DNA from: Botryosphaeria dothidea
Taxonomy: Eukaryota; Ascomycota; Dothideomycetes; Botryosphaeriales; Botryosphaeriaceae
DNA length: 64,000 nucleotides
Assembly (NCBI GenBank): GCA_011503125.2
Contig: WWBZ02000082.1
Location: forward strand, 2,542,001-2,606,000
Reading direction: 5' to 3'
This document shows, one piece after another, positions 51,494 to 62,633 of this stretch. The notes under the pieces are model-generated. The model was not told where the DNA came from. It searched no databases and worked only from the letters and a program-made list of their open reading frames with translations. Every line of letters begins with the position of its first letter. Position 1 is the first letter of the stretch. Made by a program: the position numbers and the translations under genes.

Positions 51494-51542
51494 CTATAAA
51501 ATAGTTTTTAAAATATAAGAAAATCCCTTAAAGATAACGATG

Positions 51543-51556
51543 TATAGCCCTAAAAA
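51543..51556. repeat. Target site duplication of the plus-strand LINE, copy 1
   Basis: TATAGCCCTAAAAA, repeated exactly at 56636-56649. Confidence 0.9.
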
Positions 51557-54500
51557 AAAAACATGACCGCACCAAAAAATCGACCTCAAGCTACGGCGCC
51601 AGAAGAGGGTCCTAGGGACCCTCTTAGACCTTACAAGGCCTATAGCAGTGCCCCTAATAGCTGCAGCAGCGATGTGGTAGAAGGAGAGGGCCAGGAAGGG
51701 GGAGGAAGCCTCCCCCAGACCACCCTCAACAACCATCCCTAACAACCCCCTAAGACCACTAGAGGACCTCAAACTAGTGTAGAATACATCAACAGAGCCA
51801 TTAAAACACTAGACAACCTCAACTAAGCCTTACAGACACCAGGTGGTGACCTCTCAGCTCTCTCTCCCCAGCTGGAAAATTTTTTCACGACCGCCAAGAT
51901 AATCTTCCAGGATTACGCCACCACCATCCAAAGGGCCCACGCTAAGGAACCGGACCTTAAGGACATCCTAGATGAGATCAGACAGGTGAAGAAGGCAGTA
52001 CACCAGCCATTACAGCCTGCTATGCCTAAATGGTCACAGATTGTAGCCCAGTCCCCCCCAAAAGCCTCCACACCCCCCATCACCACTAAAATCACCCTGC
52101 ACCTCTCTAAACCAGCCACCAGGGAGGCAGTTGCCCTACTCTCAAACCAGGCCATTATCCAGAAGATTCAGAGACCAAGAATGGACAGCTAGGCTGGGCC
52201 AGGAGATCCGACCAAACCAGCAGCTATACTCAGTCCTGGTACACAATGTCCCTCTTGAGGGAATTGACCCTGCTGAACCACAGGCTGCCAGCACCCTACA
52301 GGAGCAGAACAGGTCGCTACATCCAAGCCTACAGATTACCAAGCTGGCCTGGCTAAAAAAGAAGCTCCCTAAAGGAAAGATACACTCAGCAGTAATCCTT
52401 AGTACCACCAACCTAGAGGTAGCCAACTAGCTAATTGAAAGGGGAGTACTTTGCAACTTCTCCCTCCACACTACAGAGTTCTATAGCCCTATATTCATAG
52501 TCACCCAGTGCTACAACTACCAGGCCTATGGATATATAGCAACGCACTATAGGAAGGAACCTAGGTGTGGCTAGTGTGCTAGCAGCTATAATACTAGGGA
52601 CTATACTAAGGAGGAAACCTAGTATGCTAACTGCAACCAAAAGCACACGGCATAGAGCAACTCCTACCCTACCCGCAAGGTAAACCAGACTAGGGCTACC
52701 CAGGCCCGGCTAGTAAACCCGGGAGGACACAGAGAGAGGCCCCAGGCCTCTTAATAGCAGGCATAGGAAGGCTGGACCCTTGCAAAGTCTAGGAAGAGAC
52801 CAAGGCAAGAGGAACCTAAGAGAGGCCTAGGCAGGCCAAGGGACCTTAGCAGACCACCTCCACCTAGCCAGTTAACCTTTACTAGTACTGGACTACGCAG
52901 CTCCCAGCATGCTAATAGAGAAAACCCTGGAGAAAATGGGGAAACTATCCCTGCTACTTAAGATAGTATATCTAATCCTACGCAGCCCGATATAGTAATA
53001 AATAAGACCTAATAATGGAGATAACTACACTCTCTATCCTATAGTATAATATAAATAAGAGTAAGGATAAAGTTATGCTTCCCCTCTTTAAGGAGCTAGA
53101 CCCAAGAACCCACTATATCCTAGCCCTTTAGGAACCCTAGAGGAATCTAAAGATCAAAACCATAGCAAGGCACCCAGCCTACTATATAGTCTTCCCCTAG
53201 GAGGGTAAGGCAAGAACCTACTTCCTTATAAGTAATGCTCTAGCCCTAGAATTATAGCAGGAAACTATACACTCCCCAGACCTTATTACCCTTACTATTA
53301 CTACTAAGTTACGTAGTATCCACATATATAACTGCTACAATCCAGTACCACTATCCTATACTAGTACCTCCCTAGAAATACTCTCCCTCCTTCTAGGAGC
53401 CCTTAGTAGGCAAGGAGAACACGTTCTCCTCGGGGACTTTAACCTACATCACCCCCTCTAGGGAGGCATTACCTCCCCTATACACTATAGCCTTGCCGAT
53501 AGTCTAATTAAGATAGCTACAACAGCTAACCTTAATCTTGTACTACCTAGAGGAACTATTACTAGAAGGACTAATAATAGTAAAAGTACCCTAGACCTTA
53601 TCTTTACCTCTCACTAGCTAGAGGAGAGAATCTTATACTGCAGAATCCCCCCAGAGCTAGAATCCTCCTCTAACCACCTACCTATCCTTACTATATTCGA
53701 CACTTCCCCTACCCTAGTAACCTAACCCTCCCCTAGACCTTAGTGGAAGAAAGCAGACTAGGAAAAGGTCAACAGGATACTCCAGCCTAGGATCTAAGGC
53801 CTAGAGAGCCTCCTACTAACAATAGAAGAGGACCTAAACTACTTTACTAAGCAGCTTTAGAAGACTATCTAAGACACTATCTAAGATACTATCCCTACTA
53901 TAAGACCCTCGCCCTAGGCATCTATATAGTAGATAAATAAAAGCTCTATACTAGTTTAATAAGCTAGGGCTACTAGAAGGAAGTAGACTACTACAGGAAG
54001 AGAGGAGGACTAGATTACCTACTAGGCTATAGCTAATAGTAAAAAGAGGCAAATTAGAAAGGATAGAATAAAGATATGGCGTATAATAGTAGCTAAAATT
54101 ACCTTAGACCCAAGCATAGTCTAGAAGCTTTCTAAGTAGGCAAGAATAAGGGCGCTAGAGCTACTAGCCCTACCCTAGTTTCCCCTCCTAAGGGGCCTAG
54201 ATAGGTAGCTACACTATAATACCCTCTCTAAGACAGAAATTATTAGGAACTAGTTCTTCCCTACCCTAAAGGATACCAACCTTTTAGACCTAGCTAGGTT
54301 TATATACCTAGCACTAGTAGAAATACTATAGGACCTTACTAAGGAGCAGGTCCTCTATACTATTAAGAAGCTTTCCCCGGACAAAGCCCCTAGGCTAGAT
54401 AAGATTATTAATAGGATCCTAAAGTAGTGCGCTTAGGTACTAAGTAAACCTATTATAAGGCTATTCTAATAGTGCCTAGTACTTTCCTACTACCCTAGAT

Positions 54501-56635
54501 AGTTTAATTATTCTATTACGGTAGTACTTAGGAAGCTATAAAGGGATGACTACACTAAGGCTAAGTCCTTTAAACTAACTAATTAACACGCTAGGCAAAC
54601 TACTTAAAAAGATTATAGCGGATAGAATCTCCTAGGCCACTAAGACCTATAGCCTGCTCCTAGACTTCTAGATAGGAGCTAGAAGGAATAGATTAGCAGC
54701 TACGGCTCTAGAACTCCTTACTAAACAGATATATACCGTCTAGGCATAGAATCTAGGCCTTGTAGCCTCGGTACTAAGCTTAGACATCTTAGGAGCCTAT
54801 GACCATATATTCTATAAGAGGCTCCTCTATAATATAAAAGCAGTAAGGCTACCAAGCTAGGTAGAAAGATTTACTTACTCCTTCCTATAGGGTAGGTCTA
54901 TATAGCTCTCCTTTAGTAGTTACACTAGCTAACAGATTCTAACCCCCACTAGGATCCCTTAGGGATCCTCACTCTTACTAATCCTCTACCTCTACTTTGC
55001 CTCTAACCTTCTTATAGAGCTTAAAGGGGAAGTACCTTCCCCCTAGGCTTTATAGATAATACTAATATCCTTACCTTTAGTAGATTAATAGAATAAAACT
55101 ATAGAGTACTAGAGGAGGCTAATAATACTTATGAGCAGTGGGCAGCCACCCATGGCTCTATATTTTCCCTAGATAAGTACTACCTTATCCACTTTACTAG
55201 AAGGCTACGAAGATTTAATATAGAGGCTAGGATTCAAATCCCTAGCTTTAGAGGCAACCCTAAGCTATAGGTTAAGATCCTTGGTATCTATGTAGATAGC
55301 AAGCTTAGGTGGGGACCCTATATTAGGGAGACTAATGCTAAGGCAACAAAGCAATGCACCTCTCTCTCCAGACTTGCAGCATCTACCTAGGGAGCCTCCT
55401 TTATAAAGGCACGCTATATCTACACTATAGTAGTAAGACTAGTTCTTACCTATAGCTGTGGGGTATGGCATACCCCAGAAGGGACCCTAGGAGGGAGAAA
55501 GATAGCAGCCAAACCTCTAGAAAAGATTCAAAGCTAGTGCCTACGTGTCATCTCTAGAGTATACAAGTCAATACCTATCCAAACACTAGAACACGAGGCT
55601 AGGATCCCCCCCCTATTACTCTATATAGATGAGCTCATACTAGCATAGATAATTAGGAGTAAAAAGGGACCAGTAGCCATAGTGGTTAAGAATATATACA
55701 GGGATATTAAGATAATTACTAGGGCTATACTAAATGCTAAGGGAGCTTCTAGCCTAGCCAGGAGGATACTACTAAGGAGGAGACTAGACTCCCTTCTTAA
55801 CAGCTACCCCCCTATAAGTCAAAAGTTCCCAGAGCGAACTAGGCTTCGTTTGGTAATCAGAGAGCTGTAGAAGAAGAAGTAGATAGAGAAAACAAGACAG
55901 GAAAGGAGAGACAAGCCAGTAGCCTAAGGCACATCCTAGAACCCAAAAATCAGGCAGCTCCACAGTGAACTTACCAAACCACAAAGCACCCTCCTTACCC
56001 TACTACGAATAGAATATATTAGCCTTAAAGACTTTCTCTCTAGGCGTAAGGTACTAGGCCACCCTAGCCCAGCCTGCCCATATGGTTGGCATAGGCAAAC
56101 ACCAAAGCATATTCTCCTATTCTGTCCCTAATTCCAAGAAGGCAGAGCACAGATGCTCTAACTAGCAGAAACTACAGACTACTATACCCTCCTATTAATA
56201 AGGAAAGGGGTCCAAGCAGCAACAAAGTAGTTTCTACGTCTAGGGCTGCTAAATTAATTTAGTTTAGCAAGAGAGATAGACGAGGAGGCCTAGGAGGTCC
56301 ACTAGGAGAACTACCAGGAGGACCAGGATTATAGCCAGGAGAACTAGGACCTTGGCCAGGAAGACCAGCACCTTGGCCAAGAAGACCAGCACCAGGGCAC
56401 AGGAGAAAGAGAGAGCTAAAAGGCTAACACCTAGCTAATATAGGGCTGTTATGGCAGCTTCTACCGGTAAGCAGGGAAAACGGAATAAGTAGGGGTAACT
56501 AACCTAAGAAGAAAGGAGGGGTTTTCCACCTAGAAGACCGGGTTTTTCCCCTCGTGTAAAATATCGCAGATAGCCTACCCCGCATGGACCCAAAAGGGAG
56601 CTATATCGGGAAGAAAATGAATTTATCTATCTATC
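51557..56635 (+). mobile_element. Tad1-like LINE (plus), full length but degenerate
   Basis: About 5.1 kb. ORF1 begins ATGACCGCACC at 51562-51566 and carries LINE-type Cys-His knuckles near 52510-52650 (CYNYQAYGYIATHYR and CGQCASSYN in decayed form). ORF2: endonuclease 53015-53760 (VLLGDFNLHHPL, SNHLPILTIFD), reverse transcriptase about 54300-55150 (KKLSPDKAPRLDKI, ALELLTKQIYTV, FIDN at 55049-55060), and the C-terminal Cys-rich end PACPYGWHRQTPKHILLFCP (56076-56135). The 3' tail is (ATCT)n at 56620-56635. There are dozens of TAG stops, many at Trp or Gln positions. Confidence 0.9.
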
Positions 56636-56649
56636 TATAGCCCTAAAAA

Positions 56650-57000
56650 CGTAAAAATCTCGAATATTTTTAAAAGCTTCTTCGGTTTATTTTTTCTATT
56701 TCTTCTATAACGCTATTTTCTAATATTTTTTTTATGAATTACTTCTAAATTGGCTAAGTAAATAGCTCGTATATAAAAGAATTTTAAAAAATATGAAGAA
56801 GATATCGAGAAATATTTTATAAGAGAGAGAAAATCGAATTTTTAACTTAGTACTTATTATTATTAGAAGTATTTTTATATAATAAAGATTATATACCCGT
56901 ATAGCCTAGTCTCTAAACTTCAGCTAATATTTAATATCTCTAAATTCTACAGCGTAGTTATAGAGATATCTAAGAAAAGGTGTTTAAGAACTGGTTTGTA
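56650..57000. other. AT-rich stretch
   Basis: Long A/T runs, no gene. It continues the target into which the plus-strand LINE inserted (compare 51494-51542) and marks the right edge of the island. Confidence 0.6.
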
Positions 57001-57787
57001 TAGGAATGAGTTACCGCGAACCGTGCACCTAACCCTCTCAGACGGCTCTGCGCGCGGAGCCGTCGGTTTACCGACCGTAATATTACCGCCTGCAGTAGCC
57101 GTCTGACTAGTGAGATAATTCTCGGCTCAATTACCAATCAGTCGAACGGTTACCAAAAACAGCAATACCACGTGAAAAGAGAACATGAGGTTCAACCCAG
57201 CCAGTATGCGCACGACTCACCACCGACCGGCTACCGGGTTTCAAGGCGGATATCCACAGCGCCCACGTAATGACAGGGGTCAGATACCCCGCGGAACCCT
57301 GCGGTGAGCGCCCTGATTAGCGATCGCTACGAGATCGGTCCGTGGGCCAGCGGGGCTGCAACGCTTGACTCTTGAGCTTCTGGAGCTTGATGATCCTTGG
57401 AAGGGTCTCCAAATTCCTTATCTCTAGATCGCACGACCAAAGCTCAACGGTCGTACAACGTGCTCCTCCTCCAAAAAGTGGTTGGTCGGGAGAAGGAGCC
57501 ATGGACGGTCAGGCACACCACCACCACCGCGCGGGCGTGGGAAGATGTTTGGATTGAGGATTGCCCACCTACGCATGTATTCAAATCTTCCCGCGAATAG
57601 ATAGTCGGCAATTGTCAGTGAGCTGTCCAGCCGGCCGACTCCTTACTTACACCAGATTTGCCGGCGTGAGGCCACGGAGCACGTCCCCGATTTGGACCTT
57701 GTCGATAAACCACCATCTTTCCAATTGGCCTTCTCAGTTGGAAAAGAATAGCAGAGTTCGGATTGACGAACTCAAGAGCTTAAGGAA
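57001..57787. other. Intergenic region at the island's right border
   Basis: GC content returns to normal near 57030. A perfect 8-bp stem hairpin GACGGCTC-TGCGCGCG-GAGCCGTC lies at 57041-57064. No coding gene is supported before the P450 start at 57788. Confidence 0.5.
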
Positions 57788-59398
57788 ATGGTCGAGCAGG
57801 AGTATTCGTCTCTGCACAATGTTTCGATCAGCAAGCTCTTAGCGGGAGTCTTACTATCCGTACGTACCTTCAACAAGACCCAAAAGAAACCACAATCCCT
57901 CACAGCTCCCAGGCAATTCTCTACCTCCTCTCCCGCGCCATCTACAACATCTAACTCCACCCTCCCCGCTCCTATCCGGGCCCCAAACTCTGGGCCGCCA
58001 CGCGCCTCCCGTGGAACTGGCACAACCTCCACGGCAACCTCGCCTGGACGATCCGCTCCCTCCACGCCCAACACGGCCCCATTGTCCGCATCGCCCCCGA
58101 CGAGCTCTCCTACACCAGCGGCGCCCCGTGGAAGAAAATCTACGGCCAGCGCCACCCGGCCGAGTTCGCCAAATGCCTCGACGGCCGGGGCATCGCGGGC
58201 CCAACATGCGCGCCGGCGGCGCCAGCGGCATCGTCACGGCGCTGCACGAGCGGCACGCGCGTCTGCGCCGCGCCATCCTGCCCGCCTTCTCGGACCGGGC
58301 GTTGTGGGAGCAGGAGTCCTTCCTGCAGTTGTATGCGGATAAGCTGGTGGGACAGCTGCGGCGCTGCTGTGCGGAGGGCACGCAGGACATGCGGCGGTGG
58401 TACGGCTTGATGGCGTTCGATGTGGTGTCGGACCTGGCGTTCGGGCAGGCGGCGGGGTGTCTGGACAACGCAGACCAGCCTTGGTTGCAGGTGATTGGGG
58501 CGCGGGCGAAGTCGATCGTGTGGTTCCAGTTTGCGATGTATTACGGGCTGGACAGGGGTATGGGCATGCTGGCGCCCAAGTCGTCGATTGAGGCGAGGAA
58601 GAGGCATTTGGAGTTGACAACTGCGAAGGTGCGGCGGCGCCTGAGGCAGAATGAGGACCGGAAGGACTTCATGAGCTATATCCTGGATAACAAGAACGAA
58701 ACGCTGTCGAATATGGAGTTGGTTTTGATGGCGTCATCGTTCATTGTTGCCGGGAGCGGGACTTCCTCGAGCGCGTTGACAGGCATTACATTCTTTCTGG
58801 GGAGGAATCCAGAGAAGTACAGACTGTTGGCGGAAGAGATACGTTCTGCGTTCAATTCGGAGGGAGAGATCACCATCGAGTCGACAGGCCGATTGAGCTA
58901 CCTTAAGGCAGTCATTGAAGAGGGCATGCGTCTTTACCCTCCCAGCCCAAGCACTCTGCCGCGCTTTGTTCCTGGAAAAGGAGAGGAAATTGACGGCAAA
59001 TGGGTTCCTAGCGGAACTGCCGTCGGTGTTCATCAACTGTCAGCAGGCCACATGGAGTCCAACTTCCGACATGCGAAATCATTCATTCCGGAGCGGTGGT
59101 TGCAGCTCTCAAAAGATTCAGAATTTTCAAATGACGATAGATCAGCCACGCAGCCATATTCCCACGGGCCCAGAAACTGTATTGGTCAGAAGTAGGTGTG
59201 CCTTGAACACTGATTGGACTTCGATGACTAACAAGGTATAGTCTTGCTTATGCTGAAATGAGACTGGTATTGGCAAAGCTGTTTTGGAACTTTGATTTTG
59301 AGCTTGCGGACAATTCGGATAGGTGGTTAAATGAGCAAAAGACATATCTCGTATGGGATAAGACTCCGATGAGGATTATGCTCAATCCTCGGAAGTAA
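57788..59398 (+). pseudogene. Cytochrome P450, disabled
   Basis: Three exons (57788-57859, 57913-59191, 59242-59398); with one base restored the frame is 503 codons, normal for a microsomal P450. An N-terminal membrane anchor (ISKLLAGVLLS + AILYLL) is split by intron 1. Motifs: YPGPKLWAATRLPW; I-helix SSFIVAGSGTSSS (E of the usual AGSET is G); ExxR in VIEEGMRLYPP; FIPERWL; heme loop YSHGPRNCIGQ + NLAYAEMRL, joined by splicing out a 50-bp intron with a GACTAAC branch site. Lesions: TAA at 57952-57954 (YNI-stop-LHP) and a 1-bp loss near 58200 after DGRGIAGP. P450s of this kind oxidise small molecules at the ER. Probably a tailoring enzyme of the neighbouring cluster. Confidence 0.88.
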
Positions 59399-59568
59399 GA
59401 AAATCGATGGAGAAAAATTGAATACAGGTCAAGGCAATAGGGCACTGATGTCTCCGAGGGGCTGACCGAAGGTTGAGTGCACAACAAGAAGACAAGCATG
59501 CAAATCAGGAAATGAAAAAACTGTTGCGACTATGGAACTCGGGGTCAACCGAGAGCACTGCCCAGCAT

Positions 59569-61129
59569 TTATGATTCAATCGAATCTTTCGCAACCCTCA
59601 GCCGAGCCTTCACAGCGTCGTGCTTCGGCCCAGGCGCGCATACAACAGTGAAGTTATGATAGTCGCGAGTCAGATCCATATCCACACCCTTAATGCTGTC
59701 GAACCTTTGCAGCATTCTCGCAATGACATAGCCTGCCTCAGTCAAGGCAAATTGCTGGCCAATACAGATTCTGAGACCACCGTTGAACGGTGCTTACGTC
59801 CAGCCCGGCCTCCTCTTCTCCCACCGTTCAGGGATGAATTCGTCGGCATCAGGACCCCAGAGATCCTGCCGCCTTTGAAGCACGTGGGTGCTGAAGTTGA
59901 CTTCGGTGCCCTTAGGAATGAAGACCGGAGCGGTGCCATCGGGACCACCACCAGTGGGTAGAGTAGTGTCGCGAACGGCACAACGGCTGTTGAACGGGAC
60001 GATCGAGTGCAGACGGAGAGTCTCGTTCATGACATGCTGAAGATAAGAACAGCCCTTCAGACCCTCAAAGGTGATGGTTTGGTGTCCCTCGGCGTAGGTT
60101 CCGAAATTCTCCAGGATGATGCCGCGGAGCTTGTTAAAAACCTCCGGATGGCGTATGAGGCAGTAGAATGTCCAGCTCATTAGGGATGCCGTGGTATCTC
60201 TACCGGCTGCAAGCAGACCAAGGACGTGTTCGCGAACTTCAGACCGGTCCTGGCATCTTGAGGCCATCGTTTCCAGGAAATCGTAGCACTCGTCGTCACC
60301 TTTTTCTCGACGCTCGGCCTCGGCCATGGCTTGATCGCAGAAGTCGTGGAGAATCTTGACGCATTCCTTGAGCTCGCGATTTCCGTACATCCAGTAAAAA
60401 CTGCGGAGCCGTAGGCGGGTGCCGAGAAGCTGCTGGGCCCGCTCGAATGCCCAGTGGAAATCTTTCTCAGGTTGCTCACCACGACTTTTTTGCTAATAGA
60501 GAGCTGGTGCTCTTGCCGAGAAACAGCTCGGTAGCAGAATCGATGGTTAAGCTGGGGAACAGCGAGGCAAGACTAACAGGGTTGGTCCAGCCCTGCTCAT
60601 CTAGAGGCATGCACTTGAGCATATGTTGGAAATGCTGCTCCAGCAAGGCCAAAGTTGAGACCCTTTCTCGCATGAAGATAGGACGAACGACCTCCCGAGC
60701 ACTGTGCCAGGCTTGGCCATCGACGGCGAAGATGCTGCGGCTCAGAACGGACTTGAGATTGGTGCGACGAGCTTCACCCATGATGAAGTCCCCGAACTGG
60801 GTGGCGAGAATAGCTTGGATGTTTTTCGGGTCTGCGGTGGTAAAGTTCTCGGTGCCAAGGATTCGTATACGCCAGGTGTAGCGGCGCATGGCCTTGTAGC
60901 GGTTGAAGACGAAGTCCGGGGTGCGCTGTTCGCGGTCGGCTTCCAACAGCTTCAACACCATATCAATTCCCAGCGGCCATCGAGTGGGTTCGACGGGTAC
61001 GGGCTGACAACCTAGCTGCTTAGCTTTCCTTCGCCATTGGTACTTTCTTACCAGAGTATCCAAGATGCGATGCAAAATAAACAGAGCGACAGCGAGGAAA
61101 GCCAGGCGGTTGATGTTTTCGGAAATCAT
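59569..61129 (-). pseudogene. CYP52/CYP63-like cytochrome P450, disabled
   Basis: No introns; 520 codons after removing one base. It starts MISENINRLAFLAVALFILH, a membrane anchor. Motifs: SRSIFAVDGQAWHSAREVVRPIF is family-typical (SIFAVDG-WHSAR), I-helix LLAAGRDTTASLMSW, ExxR in MNETLRLHSIVP, FIPERWE, and heme loop [18 protein letters not shown]. These features match fungal CYP52-type alkane/fatty-acid hydroxylases, which in clusters often hydroxylate chain ends of polyketides. Lesions: one extra A in an A-run near 60490 (frame shift after LAKK) and TAA after GWT at about 59795, where the family has Tyr or similar. It converges with the other P450; their 3' ends are 170 bp apart. Confidence 0.87.
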
Positions 61130-62075
61130 GTTGTCGTATGGTGAATGTTCCTGAGGCTTGGGATTCTCGAACTGCAACTAAGATTTAATAGACAATACGC
61201 CGGAAGGAAGCAGCACAAGCAGTAGTGGCGTGCTTGAGACTGGGAATGGTATTGGCTGGCATTACACTGCGTTTCGGAGCGATGCATCGTCGCATTATTC
61301 AGGCTGATGTGCAGGTCTAGCCGTGATGGGCTCAGGCACTGTCGTACCTACCGGAGAGGTCGTCTTGTCAGGCGAGCGCGGAAGGGACGCGTTTCATGGT
61401 CGCAAAGTCCACCAGAGCGTGCTTGGACGGTCCGGATTTGCTGCCATCAAGCATCGTCTTTCAATGCTTTCCCGCGCTGATGTGAGACATTCTGGTGCAG
61501 CGCGTCTCGATTCCTGATTGAGCTGCCGGACCATGCATGAAGATGACCTACCTTTGCCCATTGCGAACTGTACCAGAATACACGGGATTCTGAAGCGACT
61601 GCCATCGAGGCTGCAGCGGAAGAATGGTAGTCGTCTGGACGGGTTGTTAGTGACGCGTCGGGGAAAGACGCGAGATGGTTGGAAATTGGCAGTGACCCCG
61701 CGTCGATGATGTAAGCCAGCCTCTCCTCCCCTTCCCAACCCCGCTTCCTTTGCAGCCTCATGCCAGACTTATCACATTTCTGCGCACAATTCCAAGGACT
61801 CTCAGTTGTACCTATTGCCACAGGTCATAATGGAATCCATCTTTACTGAGGACGGAGTCCCGCGTAAGAGCTCGACCCTTTGAAACGTGTTGATTGTTGA
61901 TTGACAACGATGATTCATTGATGATTGGCATGAGGAGGAAGGGCGTAGGTGGCCCACCCTCCTTATATACGTAAGTGAGTGACTAAGCTATCTGGTGTTG
62001 CAAAAGCAATATGCAAAACACGTGATTTCCTACAAAACGTGAATGATGAGATTGCTCATAGGGTATCTCGCACAG
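61130..62075. other. Intergenic region
   Basis: No convincing gene. It holds the promoters of the CYP52-like gene and probably of the RidA-like gene, whose first exon I could not place. A short AT-rich inverted stretch with repeated GATGATT/TTGATTG words occurs at 61885-61930. Confidence 0.4.
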
Positions 62076-62546
62076 CAATTGGCCCTTACGTGAGTATTCA
62101 TCCAATGCTTTCATACTTTGCGTTCATTCGGTCTCTTTCTTGGATTTTCGCACAGAAGCTCAGTTGTTCTCTCAGTCTCAAGCAATAAATGCGAACGGGC
62201 TGGTATTCGTCTCCGGTCAAATGCCCGCAGACAATAAGGGCAAGCTTGTCGAAGGCACAGTGGCAGAGCAAACGCACAAGATGTGTCAGAACGCCTCCGT
62301 CGTCCTCCAGGCCGCGGGCTCGAGCCTGGATAAAACGGTGAAGGCAACTGTAAGCGCCACAAAAATGGTATGTATAGATCAGTTTCTGAATGCCAACAGG
62401 TGTACTTCGCCAATCTCGACGACTTTGAAGGGATGAATGCTGTCTACACCCTCTATTTCCCTCATAAGCCAGCCAGGGGTGCAATCGAAGCGAAGCGCCT
62501 CCCTGCAGGGACGCCGATGGAGATGGATCTCATAGCCTTGGCGTAG
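62076..62546 (+). CDS. RidA/YjgF family protein (5' end unresolved)
   Basis: Exons 62076-62089 (AIGPY, probable small exon), 62176-62349 and 62400-62546; introns 86 and 50 bp. Joined text: AIGPY + SQAINANGLVFVSGQM, EGTVAEQTHKMCQNASVVL, AAGSSLDKTVKAT + VYFANLDDFEGMNAVYTLYF, HKPARGAIEAKRLPAGTP. The conserved Arg (PAR) that binds the substrate carboxylate is present. RidA enzymes deaminate reactive imines/enamines made by PLP enzymes; fungal members are mitochondrial or cytosolic. The donor at 62350 was preferred to one at 62367 because it restores KATVYFANLDDF. The frame upstream of 62076 has no ATG before a stop at 61976-61978, so the first exon lies upstream or is lost. Confidence 0.78.
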
Positions 62547-62633
62547 AAGCAGACTCAGAAAATGCTGCAATTCCTCTTTTAACGCCACTTTTCAAGCTGA
62601 TCTTCCTCTCTCAACACAATTTGACCCTTACCT

